From assembly GCA_050329835.1 (NCBI GenBank), contig JBHJOJ010000239.1, positions 1 to 34,157 on the forward strand: a stretch of 34,157 nt of DNA. Direction: 5' to 3'. The position numbers and the translations under genes were made by a program. Under the pieces are notes generated by a model. The model did not search any database. It saw only the letters and a program-made list of their open reading frames with translations, and had not been told where the DNA came from. This stretch comes from JANNOG01 sp050329835. GTDB taxonomy: Bacteria; Actinomycetota; Actinomycetes; Actinomycetales; JBBAYJ01. Shown piece by piece: positions 1 to 6,739 of the stretch (its first letter is position 1; the number at the start of each line of letters is the position of its first letter).

Positions 1-374
1 CTCCGCCGGGGCGGAGGTGGCGGGGCCCGCCCGCCGGCCCGGCTGGCTCCCCCGGCACGACTCACCTCCGACCCGGTCCCGTCGGGTCCCCAGTATGGGC
101 GCGCCCCCCACGGGCCGGCCGGGGACCGGCGCCGGGACGGCGCGGCGCGGCGCGCAGCCCGCGGCCCTCCCGGGGGCCTCCCGGGGGGTTCCGAGAACTC
201 GAATTCTGTGACCGAAAGTAATTGAACAATGACGACAAGTGATCGGTTCGTGGTCTTGCCGCGGAGGGCGTGGCGCCAATAATCTGCACCTCAGATGGGG
301 TTGTCAGGTTACCGACGGCTCCCGGGGGAGAATTCCTCTCGGCGCCGGAAGTCCTGGCCGATGGAGAGGATTCG
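1..374. other. Intergenic leader before the GTPase gene
   Basis: No convincing gene is visible in these 374 bases; the apparent reading frames are G+C-driven. The first 16 bases form a 7-bp hairpin (CTCCGCC-GG-GGCGGAG), possibly the tail of a terminator for a gene left of the window. Positions about 188-262 are markedly more A+T-rich than their surroundings, which fits a promoter for the gene starting at 375. A TTGAAC hexamer lies at 222-227, but I find no good -10 at the right distance. Confidence 0.4.
194..207. promoter_or_regulatory. Possible operator, imperfect palindrome
   Basis: AGAACTCGAATTCT is symmetric at six of seven base pairs around a central TCGA, and lies in the A+T-rich stretch upstream of the GTPase gene. 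Just to its left GTTC-CGA-GAAC forms a second overlapping dyad. The binding protein is unknown; the spacing does not fit the actinobacterial LexA box. Confidence 0.25.
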
Positions 375-1070
375 ATGGCTGCACACGTGACGGTCGACGG
401 TGCCGACGGTTCCCGGCTCTCCCGCGCACCGCTGCCCGATCCCGCCGGCCGGCACTCGCGCGGGTACGTCGTGCGCCCGCCCTCGCGCACGTCCATGAAG
501 GTCGTCGTCGCCGGGGCCTTCGCCGCCGGCAAGACGACGTTCATCCACACCGTCGCCGACCGCGACGTCATCTCGACCGAGACGGTCACCAGCGAGGACG
601 GCGACCGCAAGCCGGCGACCACGGCAGCCATGGACTTCGGACGGTTCGCCGTGGCCGACGGGCCGGAGGGCACCGTGGAACTGCTCCTCTTCGGCATCCC
701 CGGTCAGGCGCGCTTCGAGTTCATGTGGCGGATCCTGGGTCACGGCGCCCTCGGCTGCGTCCTCCTCGTCGACGCCGGCGACCCGTCGACCTGGCCGGAG
801 GCGGCCGTCATCGACTCGGTGCTGGCCGCCGGCCCCGGGATGCCGCGGGTCGTCGCGGTCAACCGCGCCGCCCCCGGCCAGGACCTCACGGGGATCCGGG
901 AGGCCTTGGGCATCGGCCCCACGGTGCCCGTGGTCGCGTGCGACCCGCGCCAGCGCTCGGCGTCCGTCCATGTCCTCATCACGCTCTTCATGGAGATCAT
1001 CCGCTACCGGCAGGCCGGCGACGACGCCGCCGCTCCCGGCCCCCTGGTGGCACCGGAGCGCCGGGCGTGA
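375..1070 (+). CDS. Conservon-type small GTPase-like protein (CvnD-like)
   Basis: This 231-residue P-loop protein resembles the GTP/ATP-binding proteins of actinobacterial conservons, which are MglA/Ras-like switches working with Roadblock proteins at the membrane. The start at 375 is chosen because GGAGAGGA ends five bases before the ATG; an in-frame ATG at 270 lacks such a site. The P-loop is AGAFAAGKTT with Lys53. The family's DTPGQ G3 motif reads GIPGQ, so the Mg-contacting Asp is absent, and the NKxD-like G4 motif is replaced by VNRA. About 45 disordered residues precede the domain. The stop overlaps the next start (GTGA), so the two are translationally coupled. Fold and family are fairly sure; GTP specificity and hydrolysis are doubtful given the changed motifs. 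Confidence 0.75.
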   Translation: MAAHVTVDGADGSRLSRAPLPDPAGRHSRGYVVRPPSRTSMKVVVAGAFAAGKTTFIHTVADRDVISTETVTSEDGDRKPATTAAMDFGRFAVADGPEGTVELLLFGIPGQARFEFMWRILGHGALGCVLLVDAGDPSTWPEAAVIDSVLAAGPGMPRVVAVNRAAPGQDLTGIREALGIGPTVPVVACDPRQRSASVHVLITLFMEIIRYRQAGDDAAAPGPLVAPERRA

Positions 1071-1495
1071 CGACGGCCGGCCCCGACCAGCCGCCGTCGC
1101 ACGCGCTGATCGAGGCCGCCCTCGACGACCTGCGGGACGACGTCCCCGCCGTCCACCGGGTCATGCTGGCCACCAGCGACGGCCTTCCCCTGGTCACCGA
1201 CCACCAGGCGGCGCTCAGCGAGCCGCACGAGGCGGCCATGACGGCGGCGGTCCTCGCCCTCGGCAGCCAGGTCGGCGCGACGGTGGGGGGCGGCGACTTC
1301 ATCGACTGCATCATCCGCAGCACGGAATCGGTGGTGTGCGTGGTCGCGGTCGGGACGGGTCACGTGCTCGCGGTCTCGGCACCCGCGCGCGTCAACCTCG
1401 GCCTGCTGCTGCGCCAGTCCCGGATCACGGCCCGCCGGCTGGTCGGCCGGCTTCCGGAGGCGAGGGCCGGTCAGACCACGGGCCGGATGAGGTAG
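1067..1495 (+). CDS. Roadblock/LC7 domain protein (GTPase partner)
   Basis: A 142-residue single-domain Roadblock/LC7 protein. Visible family features are the opening helix (ALIEAALDDL), the strand VHRVMLATSDGLPLV, the helix AAMTAAVLALGSQVG, and the closing APARVNLGLLLRQSR helix. Proteins of this family dimerise and regulate MglA-type GTPases, acting as GAPs or scaffolds. The GTG start lies in a GTGA overlap with the GTPase stop, which argues that the pair acts together. A longer in-frame reading from 239 would run through the GTPase in another frame and is discarded. The 3' end overlaps the end of the convergent V4R gene by 25 bases. Confidence 0.78.
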   Translation: MTTAGPDQPPSHALIEAALDDLRDDVPAVHRVMLATSDGLPLVTDHQAALSEPHEAAMTAAVLALGSQVGATVGGGDFIDCIIRSTESVVCVVAVGTGHVLAVSAPARVNLGLLLRQSRITARRLVGRLPEARAGQTTGRMR

Positions 1496-1923
1496 ACGCA
1501 CTCCGCGGCGCCCATGGCCTCGCACTGGGCCTCCTCGCCCCGCATCGGGGCGCCGGTGATGGCCTGCATCGCCCCCATGAAGACGCCGAGGGTGTAGGCG
1601 CACACCGGCTCGTCCGACTCCCGGCCCATGGTGCACGCACCCTCGGAGATCCGGACCTCGAAACCGCCGCCGACCGGCTCGACGGAGCGGACCAGGCACA
1701 GCCGAGTGCCGCCGAGCCCGAGCACGCCGTCGAGCACCTCGGTCAGCTTCTCCCCGTCGGCGGGCACGCCGACCAGGCCCTTCTCGACGATGACGTCGTA
1801 CCCCCGGCGCCGGCCGGCGGCGACGATGGGCACCCGGCCCACCACGTCCTCGGCGTGGAACCGGAGGTACTGGAAGCAGACCGCGTCGACCATCGGGCCG
1901 AGCGTGGGACGGGTGACGGACAT
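1471..1923 (-). CDS. V4R (4-vinyl reductase/Bet3-like) domain protein
   Basis: This 150-residue protein matches the small-molecule-binding V4R fold. It has an N-terminal helix-rich half, then the diagnostic pattern EG-x-C with Cys97, DEPVC (Cys108), a helix TLGVFMGAMQAITG, and C-x7-C (Cys134, Cys142) before a final strand. V4R domains are related to the TRAPP subunit Bet3 and to the haem NO-binding fold, and bind hydrophobic or haem-like ligands. It has no attached output domain, so it probably acts with a partner. GGGAGGAGC precedes the ATG. It is the last gene of the Roadblock - protoglobin - V4R run, 80 bases after the globin. The ligand cannot be told from sequence. Confidence 0.68.
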   Translation of the reverse strand: MSVTRPTLGPMVDAVCFQYLRFHAEDVVGRVPIVAAGRRRGYDVIVEKGLVGVPADGEKLTEVLDGVLGLGGTRLCLVRSVEPVGGGFEVRISEGACTMGRESDEPVCAYTLGVFMGAMQAITGAPMRGEEAQCEAMGAAECVYLIRPVV

Positions 1924-2003
1924 CGGGGCTCCTCCCGGAGTCGCCGTCGCAGCGACAGCGTGGCGGGACGATACCGGGACTTCATCCCGATGTGACCCGT
2001 CCC

Positions 2004-2594
2004 TCAGCTCAGTCCTGCCTCGCGGGCCCGCTCCAGGGAGGCCGCCGCCTCCTGGGTGCGCAGGCGGGTCAACAGCGCCTCCGGCATCCCGGCGACCGAG
2101 TACAGGGCGTCGACGACGGCCCGGTCGTAGCCGAGCGCGATGATGGCCGCGATCGTGGAGAAGAGCCGGCCGAACGCGCCGGCCAGCTCGTCGGCCTCGC
2201 CCGGGGGCAGTCCGGCCTCCTTCGTCCGGTGGACGACGAAGTCCACGACGTGGTCCCTCATCGCGAGCATCATGGGGTTGCTCACCCCCCGCACCACGTG
2301 GACCAGGCCGACCATGGCCATCCAGGCGAAGTAGCGGTCGTCGTGCGGGCCGGTCACCGTCCGGCGCCACCAGCGGGCCAGCTGCTCCTCCCGGTCCGGG
2401 CGCTCGCCCTCGGCGAAGACGGCCGCGGTGGGCGGGTGGGCGAACAGGGTGTCGTAGAAGCCGGCCACCAGCTCGGGCTCCAGGCGTAGCAGGAGGTCCC
2501 GCCGGCCCGTGATGACGTCACTGTCGGCCTGGGTGAAGCGCCGGGCCGGGGGGACCTGGTCGACCGCGGAGTGCGCGATGCCGGTGAGGTCCAT
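2004..2594 (-). CDS. Protoglobin-family haem protein
   Basis: A 196-residue all-helical protein with the protoglobin/globin-coupled-sensor arrangement. It has an entry segment near FTQADSDVITGRRDLL, the YDTLFAHPPTAAVF stretch typical of the B-C-E region, and an F-helix MVGLVHVVRGVSNP in which His99 is the likely proximal haem ligand. A final pair of helices follows. No histidine kinase, GGDEF or MCP output is fused, so it is a stand-alone sensor or gas-binding protein. It lies 25 bases downstream of a Roadblock gene and upstream of a V4R gene on the same strand, suggesting that gas or redox input is relayed through those partners. Family assignment is good; ligand (O2, NO, CO) and role are inference. 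Confidence 0.72.
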   Translation of the reverse strand: MDLTGIAHSAVDQVPPARRFTQADSDVITGRRDLLLRLEPELVAGFYDTLFAHPPTAAVFAEGERPDREEQLARWWRRTVTGPHDDRYFAWMAMVGLVHVVRGVSNPMMLAMRDHVVDFVVHRTKEAGLPPGEADELAGAFGRLFSTIAAIIALGYDRAVVDALYSVAGMPEALLTRLRTQEAAASLERAREAGLS

Positions 2595-2619
2595 CAGGGT
2601 CGTCCCGCCGCGCGGACCG

Positions 2620-2985
2620 TCAGCTGAGCACCTGGCTGATCTGCGCCGCGGCGCTCCTGGCCTCGATCCGCATGAGGCCGAGGTTGGCGTTGGTCGGCCC
2701 TGACATGACGAGCACGGCGGACTCCCCCGCCCCGTACACGACGAAGTAGCCGTACTGCCCCCGCACCACGGCCTCCAGCAGACCGCCGACCTTGGCGCGC
2801 TCGGAGATGCGCTGCCCCAGGCCGAGTGCCGTGGCCGCCATGGCCGCGACCGCCTCGGACTCGGACTCCGGGAAGTCGTGGGCGAGCGCGAGGCCGTCGA
2901 TCGAGGCGATCATGACGCCGTGCAGCTCGGGGATGGATCGCCGGATCCCGCCCGTGATCCTCAGCAGGTCCTCCTGCTTGCTCAT
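2620..2985 (-). CDS. Roadblock/LC7 domain protein
   Basis: A 121-residue single Roadblock/LC7 domain. It opens with SKQEDLLRITGGIRRSIPEL, then GVMIASIDGLALA, a helix AVAAMAATALGLGQRISE, strands around GGLLEAVVRGQYGYFVVY, and the closing helix NANLGLMRIEARSAAAQI. It is a paralogue of the Roadblock protein at 1067-1495 and follows the same secondary-structure order. The ATG at 2985 is chosen because the domain begins there, with AGAGGG about ten bases upstream. It is the first gene of the minus-strand operon with the protoglobin and V4R genes, so it may tether these sensors to the nearby GTPase. That physical link is inferred. Confidence 0.75.
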   Translation of the reverse strand: MSKQEDLLRITGGIRRSIPELHGVMIASIDGLALAHDFPESESEAVAAMAATALGLGQRISERAKVGGLLEAVVRGQYGYFVVYGAGESAVLVMSGPTNANLGLMRIEARSAAAQISQVLS

Positions 2986-3193
2986 CGCCGTCGGTCCCTC
3001 TCTGGCAGGCCATCCGTGGCCGGAGTCGCACCGGCAGGCCTGGACCCTTGCAGGAGGCCGGAAGGACACGCAAGGGTCGGGTGCGCGGGACAGGGCGCTG
3101 CGCCCGCTATCCAAGACGGAGGTCCCCGGGCGCCACAGAACACAGACCGAGAGTGATGAAACCATTACCGAGGGAATCGGACTCCGAAGTCCT

Positions 3194-3952
3194 ATGAGTG
3201 TCGGACCCGCCCCGACGGACCGCCGGCCCCGCACCCGGGTCCCCCGGGCGATCGCCGCCGCCTCGGCGACCGCCGTCGTGGTGGCGGCCGTGCCCCCGGC
3301 CGCGTGGTGGGTCGCCCGCGGGGTCGAGGCCGAGCTGACGATCGAGGCCCAGGCCACCCTCGCGGCAGCCGGCATCCCGGTGAGGGTCGACTACGACGGC
3401 CGGGACGCCCGGCTGCGCGGCAGGGTGGCCGACCCGGACGCCGCCGCACGGGCGTCGCGCCTCGTGAGCGACGTCCGCGGGACCCGGTCGGTGGTCTCCG
3501 ACCTCAGGGTCGACGCCGGGCCCGGCCCGTCGTCGGCGGAGCCGGCGCCGTCCCCGCCGCCGTCCCCGGCGCCGTCCCCGCCGCCGTCGCCCGGCCCCAC
3601 GGACGAGGTCCCGCCGCTGCCCCCCGCCACCGTCCGCTTCGACGACGCCACCGCGGAGCTCTCCCCGGCCGCCCGGGAGGTCCTCGACGCCGTGGCCGGC
3701 CACCTCGTCCGGTACCCGGACGTCCGCGTCGTCGTCGAGGGCCACACCGACTCCACCGGGAGCGTGGAGTCGAACCGGCGGCTGTCCGGCCGACGGGCGG
3801 ACGCCGTGCTCGCCTACCTGGTGTCGCGCGGTGTCCCACCGGGGCGGATGGAGGCGGCCGGCTACGCGGACTCGCGCCCGGTGGCCTCCGACGACACGGC
3901 GGAGGGCCGGGCGGCCAACCGCCGGGTCGAGATCGTGGCGGTGGCCCCGTGA
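3194..3952 (+). CDS. BON-OmpA domain membrane protein
   Basis: A 252-residue protein with a basic N-terminus, one membrane helix at about residues 17-40, a BON domain at about 43-107, a Pro/Ser/Ala-rich linker at about 110-143 and an OmpA-like peptidoglycan-binding domain at about 146-250. OmpA hallmarks are VRFDDATAELSPAA, VVVEGHTDSTGS, LSGRRADAV and ANRRVEI. The layout matches mycobacterial ArfA (OmpATb), an envelope protein with BON and OmpA modules. The ATG at 3194 lacks a strong ribosome site. The gene overlaps the next by four bases (GTGA), forming a two-gene unit divergent from the Roadblock operon. Its role is probably wall anchoring; channel activity should not be assumed. Confidence 0.8.
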   Translation: MSVGPAPTDRRPRTRVPRAIAAASATAVVVAAVPPAAWWVARGVEAELTIEAQATLAAAGIPVRVDYDGRDARLRGRVADPDAAARASRLVSDVRGTRSVVSDLRVDAGPGPSSAEPAPSPPPSPAPSPPPSPGPTDEVPPLPPATVRFDDATAELSPAAREVLDAVAGHLVRYPDVRVVVEGHTDSTGSVESNRRLSGRRADAVLAYLVSRGVPPGRMEAAGYADSRPVASDDTAEGRAANRRVEIVAVAP

Positions 3953-4494
3953 CCCCCGGCCTGGTGTACGTGGCGGGCGAGGCCGCCCTGCTCCTCGTCC
4001 TCGCCCTGGTCGCCGGGGTGCTGCTGGGCCGCTTCGCCTGGCCGCGACGCCGCCCGGACCCGGTGCCGCGGCCGCCCGTCCGGGCCGGCGAGGCGTTCGG
4101 GTCGGCGCGCGTGGCGCCCGCCAGCGGGGACGTGGCGCCCGCCAGCGGGGACACCGGGGCCGCGGTGGCCGACCGCCGGGCGCTGGACGAGGCGGAGCGG
4201 CGACTGTGGACGTGCCGGGCGGAGGTGACGGAGCTGCGGGCCGAGCTGACGGAGCTGTCCGACCGGAAGGACCTGGAGATGGCCCGGCTGGAGACGGCCG
4301 CCATCGAGGCTCTCGAGACCACCATCACGGCCCACCGGGAGCGGATCACGGTCCTCGAGAAGGAGGTGGCGGCGGGCCGGCGCCTGCTCGACGACGCCCG
4401 CGCCGGCGCCGATGCCCACCAGAGCAGGGCCGAGCAGCTCGCCCTCGCCCTCGCCGAGCGCGACGGCCGCATCGCCGAGCTCACCGCCGAGTGA
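3949..4494 (+). CDS. Membrane-anchored coiled-coil protein
   Basis: This 181-residue protein is not a family I can name. It has an N-terminal membrane helix at about residues 4-27, a basic stop-transfer WPRRRPDP segment, a Pro/Ala/Gly linker containing a perfect seven-residue duplication (VAPASGD twice), and then a charged heptad-rich region from about residue 75 to the end (for example RALDEAERRLWTCRAEV). That region should form a long coiled coil. The GTG start overlaps the stop of the BON-OmpA gene, so it is probably made in step with it. A wall-bound OmpA protein with a membrane-bound coiled-coil partner suggests an envelope scaffold, but this is inference. Confidence 0.65.
   Translation: MTPGLVYVAGEAALLLVLALVAGVLLGRFAWPRRRPDPVPRPPVRAGEAFGSARVAPASGDVAPASGDTGAAVADRRALDEAERRLWTCRAEVTELRAELTELSDRKDLEMARLETAAIEALETTITAHRERITVLEKEVAAGRRLLDDARAGADAHQSRAEQLALALAERDGRIAELTAE
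4111..4152 (+). repeat. Perfect 21-bp tandem duplication inside a coding region
   Basis: Two identical 21-base units lie head to tail at 4111-4131 and 4132-4152. Each starts GTGGCGCCC and ends GCGGGGAC and encodes VAPASGD. Identity at every base, including third positions, points to a recent in-frame slippage in the linker of the coiled-coil protein. Confidence 0.9.
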
Positions 4495-4510
4495 CGCCGC
4501 GGCCGGGACT

Positions 4511-4532
4511 GTTCACTCACTGTTCACCGCAA
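4511..4532 (+). promoter_or_regulatory. PHO box (PhoP-binding direct repeat)
   Basis: Two adjacent 11-base units, GTTCACTCACT and GTTCACCGCAA, lie about 78 bases before the phoX start. Spacing and sequence match the actinomycete PhoP consensus of 11-bp direct repeats beginning G(G/T)TCA. Its place before a secreted phosphatase supports phosphate-starvation activation. Confidence 0.75.
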
Positions 4533-4609
4533 CCCCCTGGAACGCCTGGACCCCCGGCAGGTCCACTCACGAGGTCCGCACCCCTCTGGAACCCGCCCGT
4601 GGAGGATCC

Positions 4610-6673
4610 GTGACCCTCGCCCCCGCAGACCGCCGGCTGCTGCCCATGTCCGGTCACACCAAGGGGAGCCGCAGCGCCACCGTCTGCCACTACAAGTGCG
4701 CCGACGCCTGCGCTCACCCCGCTCCCAACCGGACCGACACCTCGTACTTCCCTGATGTCGTCGCCCGGGTCGTCACGCGCCGCACCGTGGTGGCCGGCGG
4801 CCTGGCGGCCGTCGCCGGAGCGGCGGCCGTCCCGGTGGCGTCCCCGGCCGCGGCGCACGGTGGACGGCGAGACGAACCGGTCCCCGGCTACGAGTTCGAC
4901 CGGGAGCGCACCATCCGCTTCGACCCCATCGACCCGGTCCCGAACACGGTCGACGACGTCGTCGTCCCCGACGGCTGGACCTGGTCCACGATCATCGCCT
5001 GGGGCGACCCCGTGCTGCCCGGCGCGCCCGGATTCGACGGGGCGAACCAGACCCCCGAGGCGCAGGCGGGGCAGTTCGGCTACAACAACGACTACCTCAC
5101 GATCATCCCGACCGGCGAGCGGTCGCGCGGGTGGGAGCACGCGCTGCTGGTGGCCAACCACGAGTACGTCAACCCCGAGCTCATGCTCCCCGACTGGGAC
5201 CCCGGGACCGTCGACGACGTGCTGCGCCGCAACGTCGAGACCCTGATGTACGCCCACGGCATGTCCGTCGTGGCGCTGCGCCGCCGCGGCCGCGGCCGGC
5301 CCTGGCAGGTGGAGCCCCGGCGCGACGACCCGCGCAACCGCCGGATCCACGTCCGGACCGCGTTCTCGGTCGACGGCCCGGCCGCCGGGTCGCAGTACCT
5401 GCGCACGACCGCCGACCCGGCCGGGCGCACGATCGTCGGGACCCTCAACAACTGCGCCGGCGGGACGACGCCGTGGGGCACCGTGCTGTCCGGCGAGGAG
5501 AACTGGGACCAGTACTTCACGGCGACGCCCGAGCAGGCCGCGACGCCCGAGTTCAGCCGGTACGGCATCGGGACGACCGGGTCGCTGTTCGAGCTCGTCG
5601 AGCCCCGGTTCGACGGCGCGGTCGAGCCGCAGGAGGTCAACCGGTTCGGCTGGATCGTCGAGGTCGACCCCCACGCCCCGGCCGAGCGGCCCGTGAAGCA
5701 CACCGCCCTCGGCCGCTTCAAGCACGAGGGGGCCACCATCCGGGTCGACGGGTCGGGTCACGTCGCCGCATACCTGGGCGACGACGAGCGGTTCGACTAC
5801 GTCTACAAGTTCGTCTCGGCGGGGACGTACGACGCGCGGGACACCGAGCACGCCCGGCGGGCCAACAAGCGGCTGCTGTCCGAGGGGGACCTGTACGTCG
5901 CCCGGTTCACCGGCGACGGCACCGAGGACGGCCTCTTCGACGGCACCGGGGAGTGGCTGCCGCTGGTCGTGGGCGGGGAGTCGAGGGTCCCCGGCTTCTC
6001 CGTCGAGCAGGTCCTGGTCTTCACCCGGCTCGCCGCGGACGCCGTCCGGCCCACGAGGATGGACCGGCCCGAGGACGTCCAGCCCAGCCCGGCGACCGGG
6101 AAGGTCTACATCGCCTGCACGAACAACAGCCGCCGCACCGCCGAGGAGGTCGACGAGGCCAACCCCCGCCCGGCCAACAAGGACGGCCACGTCGTCGAGC
6201 TGATCGAGGACGGTGACGACGTCCGCTCGACGACCTTCACCTGGAACCTCGTCCTGGTGTGCGGCGACCCGGAGGACGAGACGATCCCCGTGTACTTCGG
6301 CGGCTACACCGGCCCGGTGTCCCCGATCTCGTGCCCGGACAACGTGGCCTTCGACGGCGCCGGCAACCTGTGGATCTCGACGGACGGCCAGCCGGGCAGC
6401 ATCGGTCTCAACGACGCCCTGCACCGGGTCGTCGCCGAGGGCCCCGAGCGCGGCAAGGTCGAGCAGTTCCTCGCCGTCCCGACCGGGGCCGAGACCTGCG
6501 GGCCGGTCATCGACAGCGACGACGGCTCGGTGTTCGTCGCGGTCCAGCACCCAGGGGACGTGGAGGGCGCGTCGTACTCCGCGCCGGGGTCGGCGTTCCC
6601 GTACCTCGACGACGGCTTCGAGGGGCCCCGCCCGGCCGTCGTCCAGGTCCACCGGGGGCCCGGGCGGCACTGA
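4610..6673 (+). CDS. phoX: PhoX-type secreted alkaline phosphatase (DUF839)
   Basis: A 687-residue PhoX-family enzyme, a Ca- and Fe-dependent phosphomonoesterase exported by the Tat pathway. Residues 9-45 carry the conserved pre-signal region (LLPM, RSATVCHYKCADACAH). The twin-arginine motif TRRTVVAGG (Arg57-Arg58), a hydrophobic stretch and a cleavage region near residues 80-83 (SPAAAHGG) follow. The family's metal motif is seen as NNCAGGTTPWGT, with Cys282 the expected iron ligand, followed by SGEENWDQYF. The GTG at 4610 is preferred because GGAGGA lies just upstream and the RRLLPM segment is conserved; the ATG at 4646 is the alternative. A PHO box precedes it, and a strong shared terminator follows. 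Confidence 0.88.
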   Translation: MTLAPADRRLLPMSGHTKGSRSATVCHYKCADACAHPAPNRTDTSYFPDVVARVVTRRTVVAGGLAAVAGAAAVPVASPAAAHGGRRDEPVPGYEFDRERTIRFDPIDPVPNTVDDVVVPDGWTWSTIIAWGDPVLPGAPGFDGANQTPEAQAGQFGYNNDYLTIIPTGERSRGWEHALLVANHEYVNPELMLPDWDPGTVDDVLRRNVETLMYAHGMSVVALRRRGRGRPWQVEPRRDDPRNRRIHVRTAFSVDGPAAGSQYLRTTADPAGRTIVGTLNNCAGGTTPWGTVLSGEENWDQYFTATPEQAATPEFSRYGIGTTGSLFELVEPRFDGAVEPQEVNRFGWIVEVDPHAPAERPVKHTALGRFKHEGATIRVDGSGHVAAYLGDDERFDYVYKFVSAGTYDARDTEHARRANKRLLSEGDLYVARFTGDGTEDGLFDGTGEWLPLVVGGESRVPGFSVEQVLVFTRLAADAVRPTRMDRPEDVQPSPATGKVYIACTNNSRRTAEEVDEANPRPANKDGHVVELIEDGDDVRSTTFTWNLVLVCGDPEDETIPVYFGGYTGPVSPISCPDNVAFDGAGNLWISTDGQPGSIGLNDALHRVVAEGPERGKVEQFLAVPTGAETCGPVIDSDDGSVFVAVQHPGDVEGASYSAPGSAFPYLDDGFEGPRPAVVQVHRGPGRH

Positions 6674-6701
6674 CGGGGTGACGGCCGGGAGCCGAGCCGG
6701 C

Positions 6702-6738
6702 GCGGGCGAGGGGTGATCCGCCGACGCCCCTCGCCCGC
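6702..6738. terminator. Bidirectional terminator between phoX and the sensor kinase
   Basis: A perfect 12-bp inverted repeat (GCGGGCGAGGGG at 6702-6713, its complement at 6727-6738) with a 13-base loop fills the 66-base gap between two convergent genes. There is no T-tract, as is common in high-G+C actinobacteria. Confidence 0.7.
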
Positions 6739-6739
6739 C

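Noticed and set aside
188..198. A LexA/SOS box
   Set aside because: GTTC-CGA-GAAC has the wrong half-site order and spacing for the actinobacterial GAAC-N4-GTTC site.
375..1495. A complete conservon operon
   Set aside because: Only the Roadblock and GTPase components are visible; no histidine kinase or DUF742 gene lies in the window. The missing parts could lie left of position 1.
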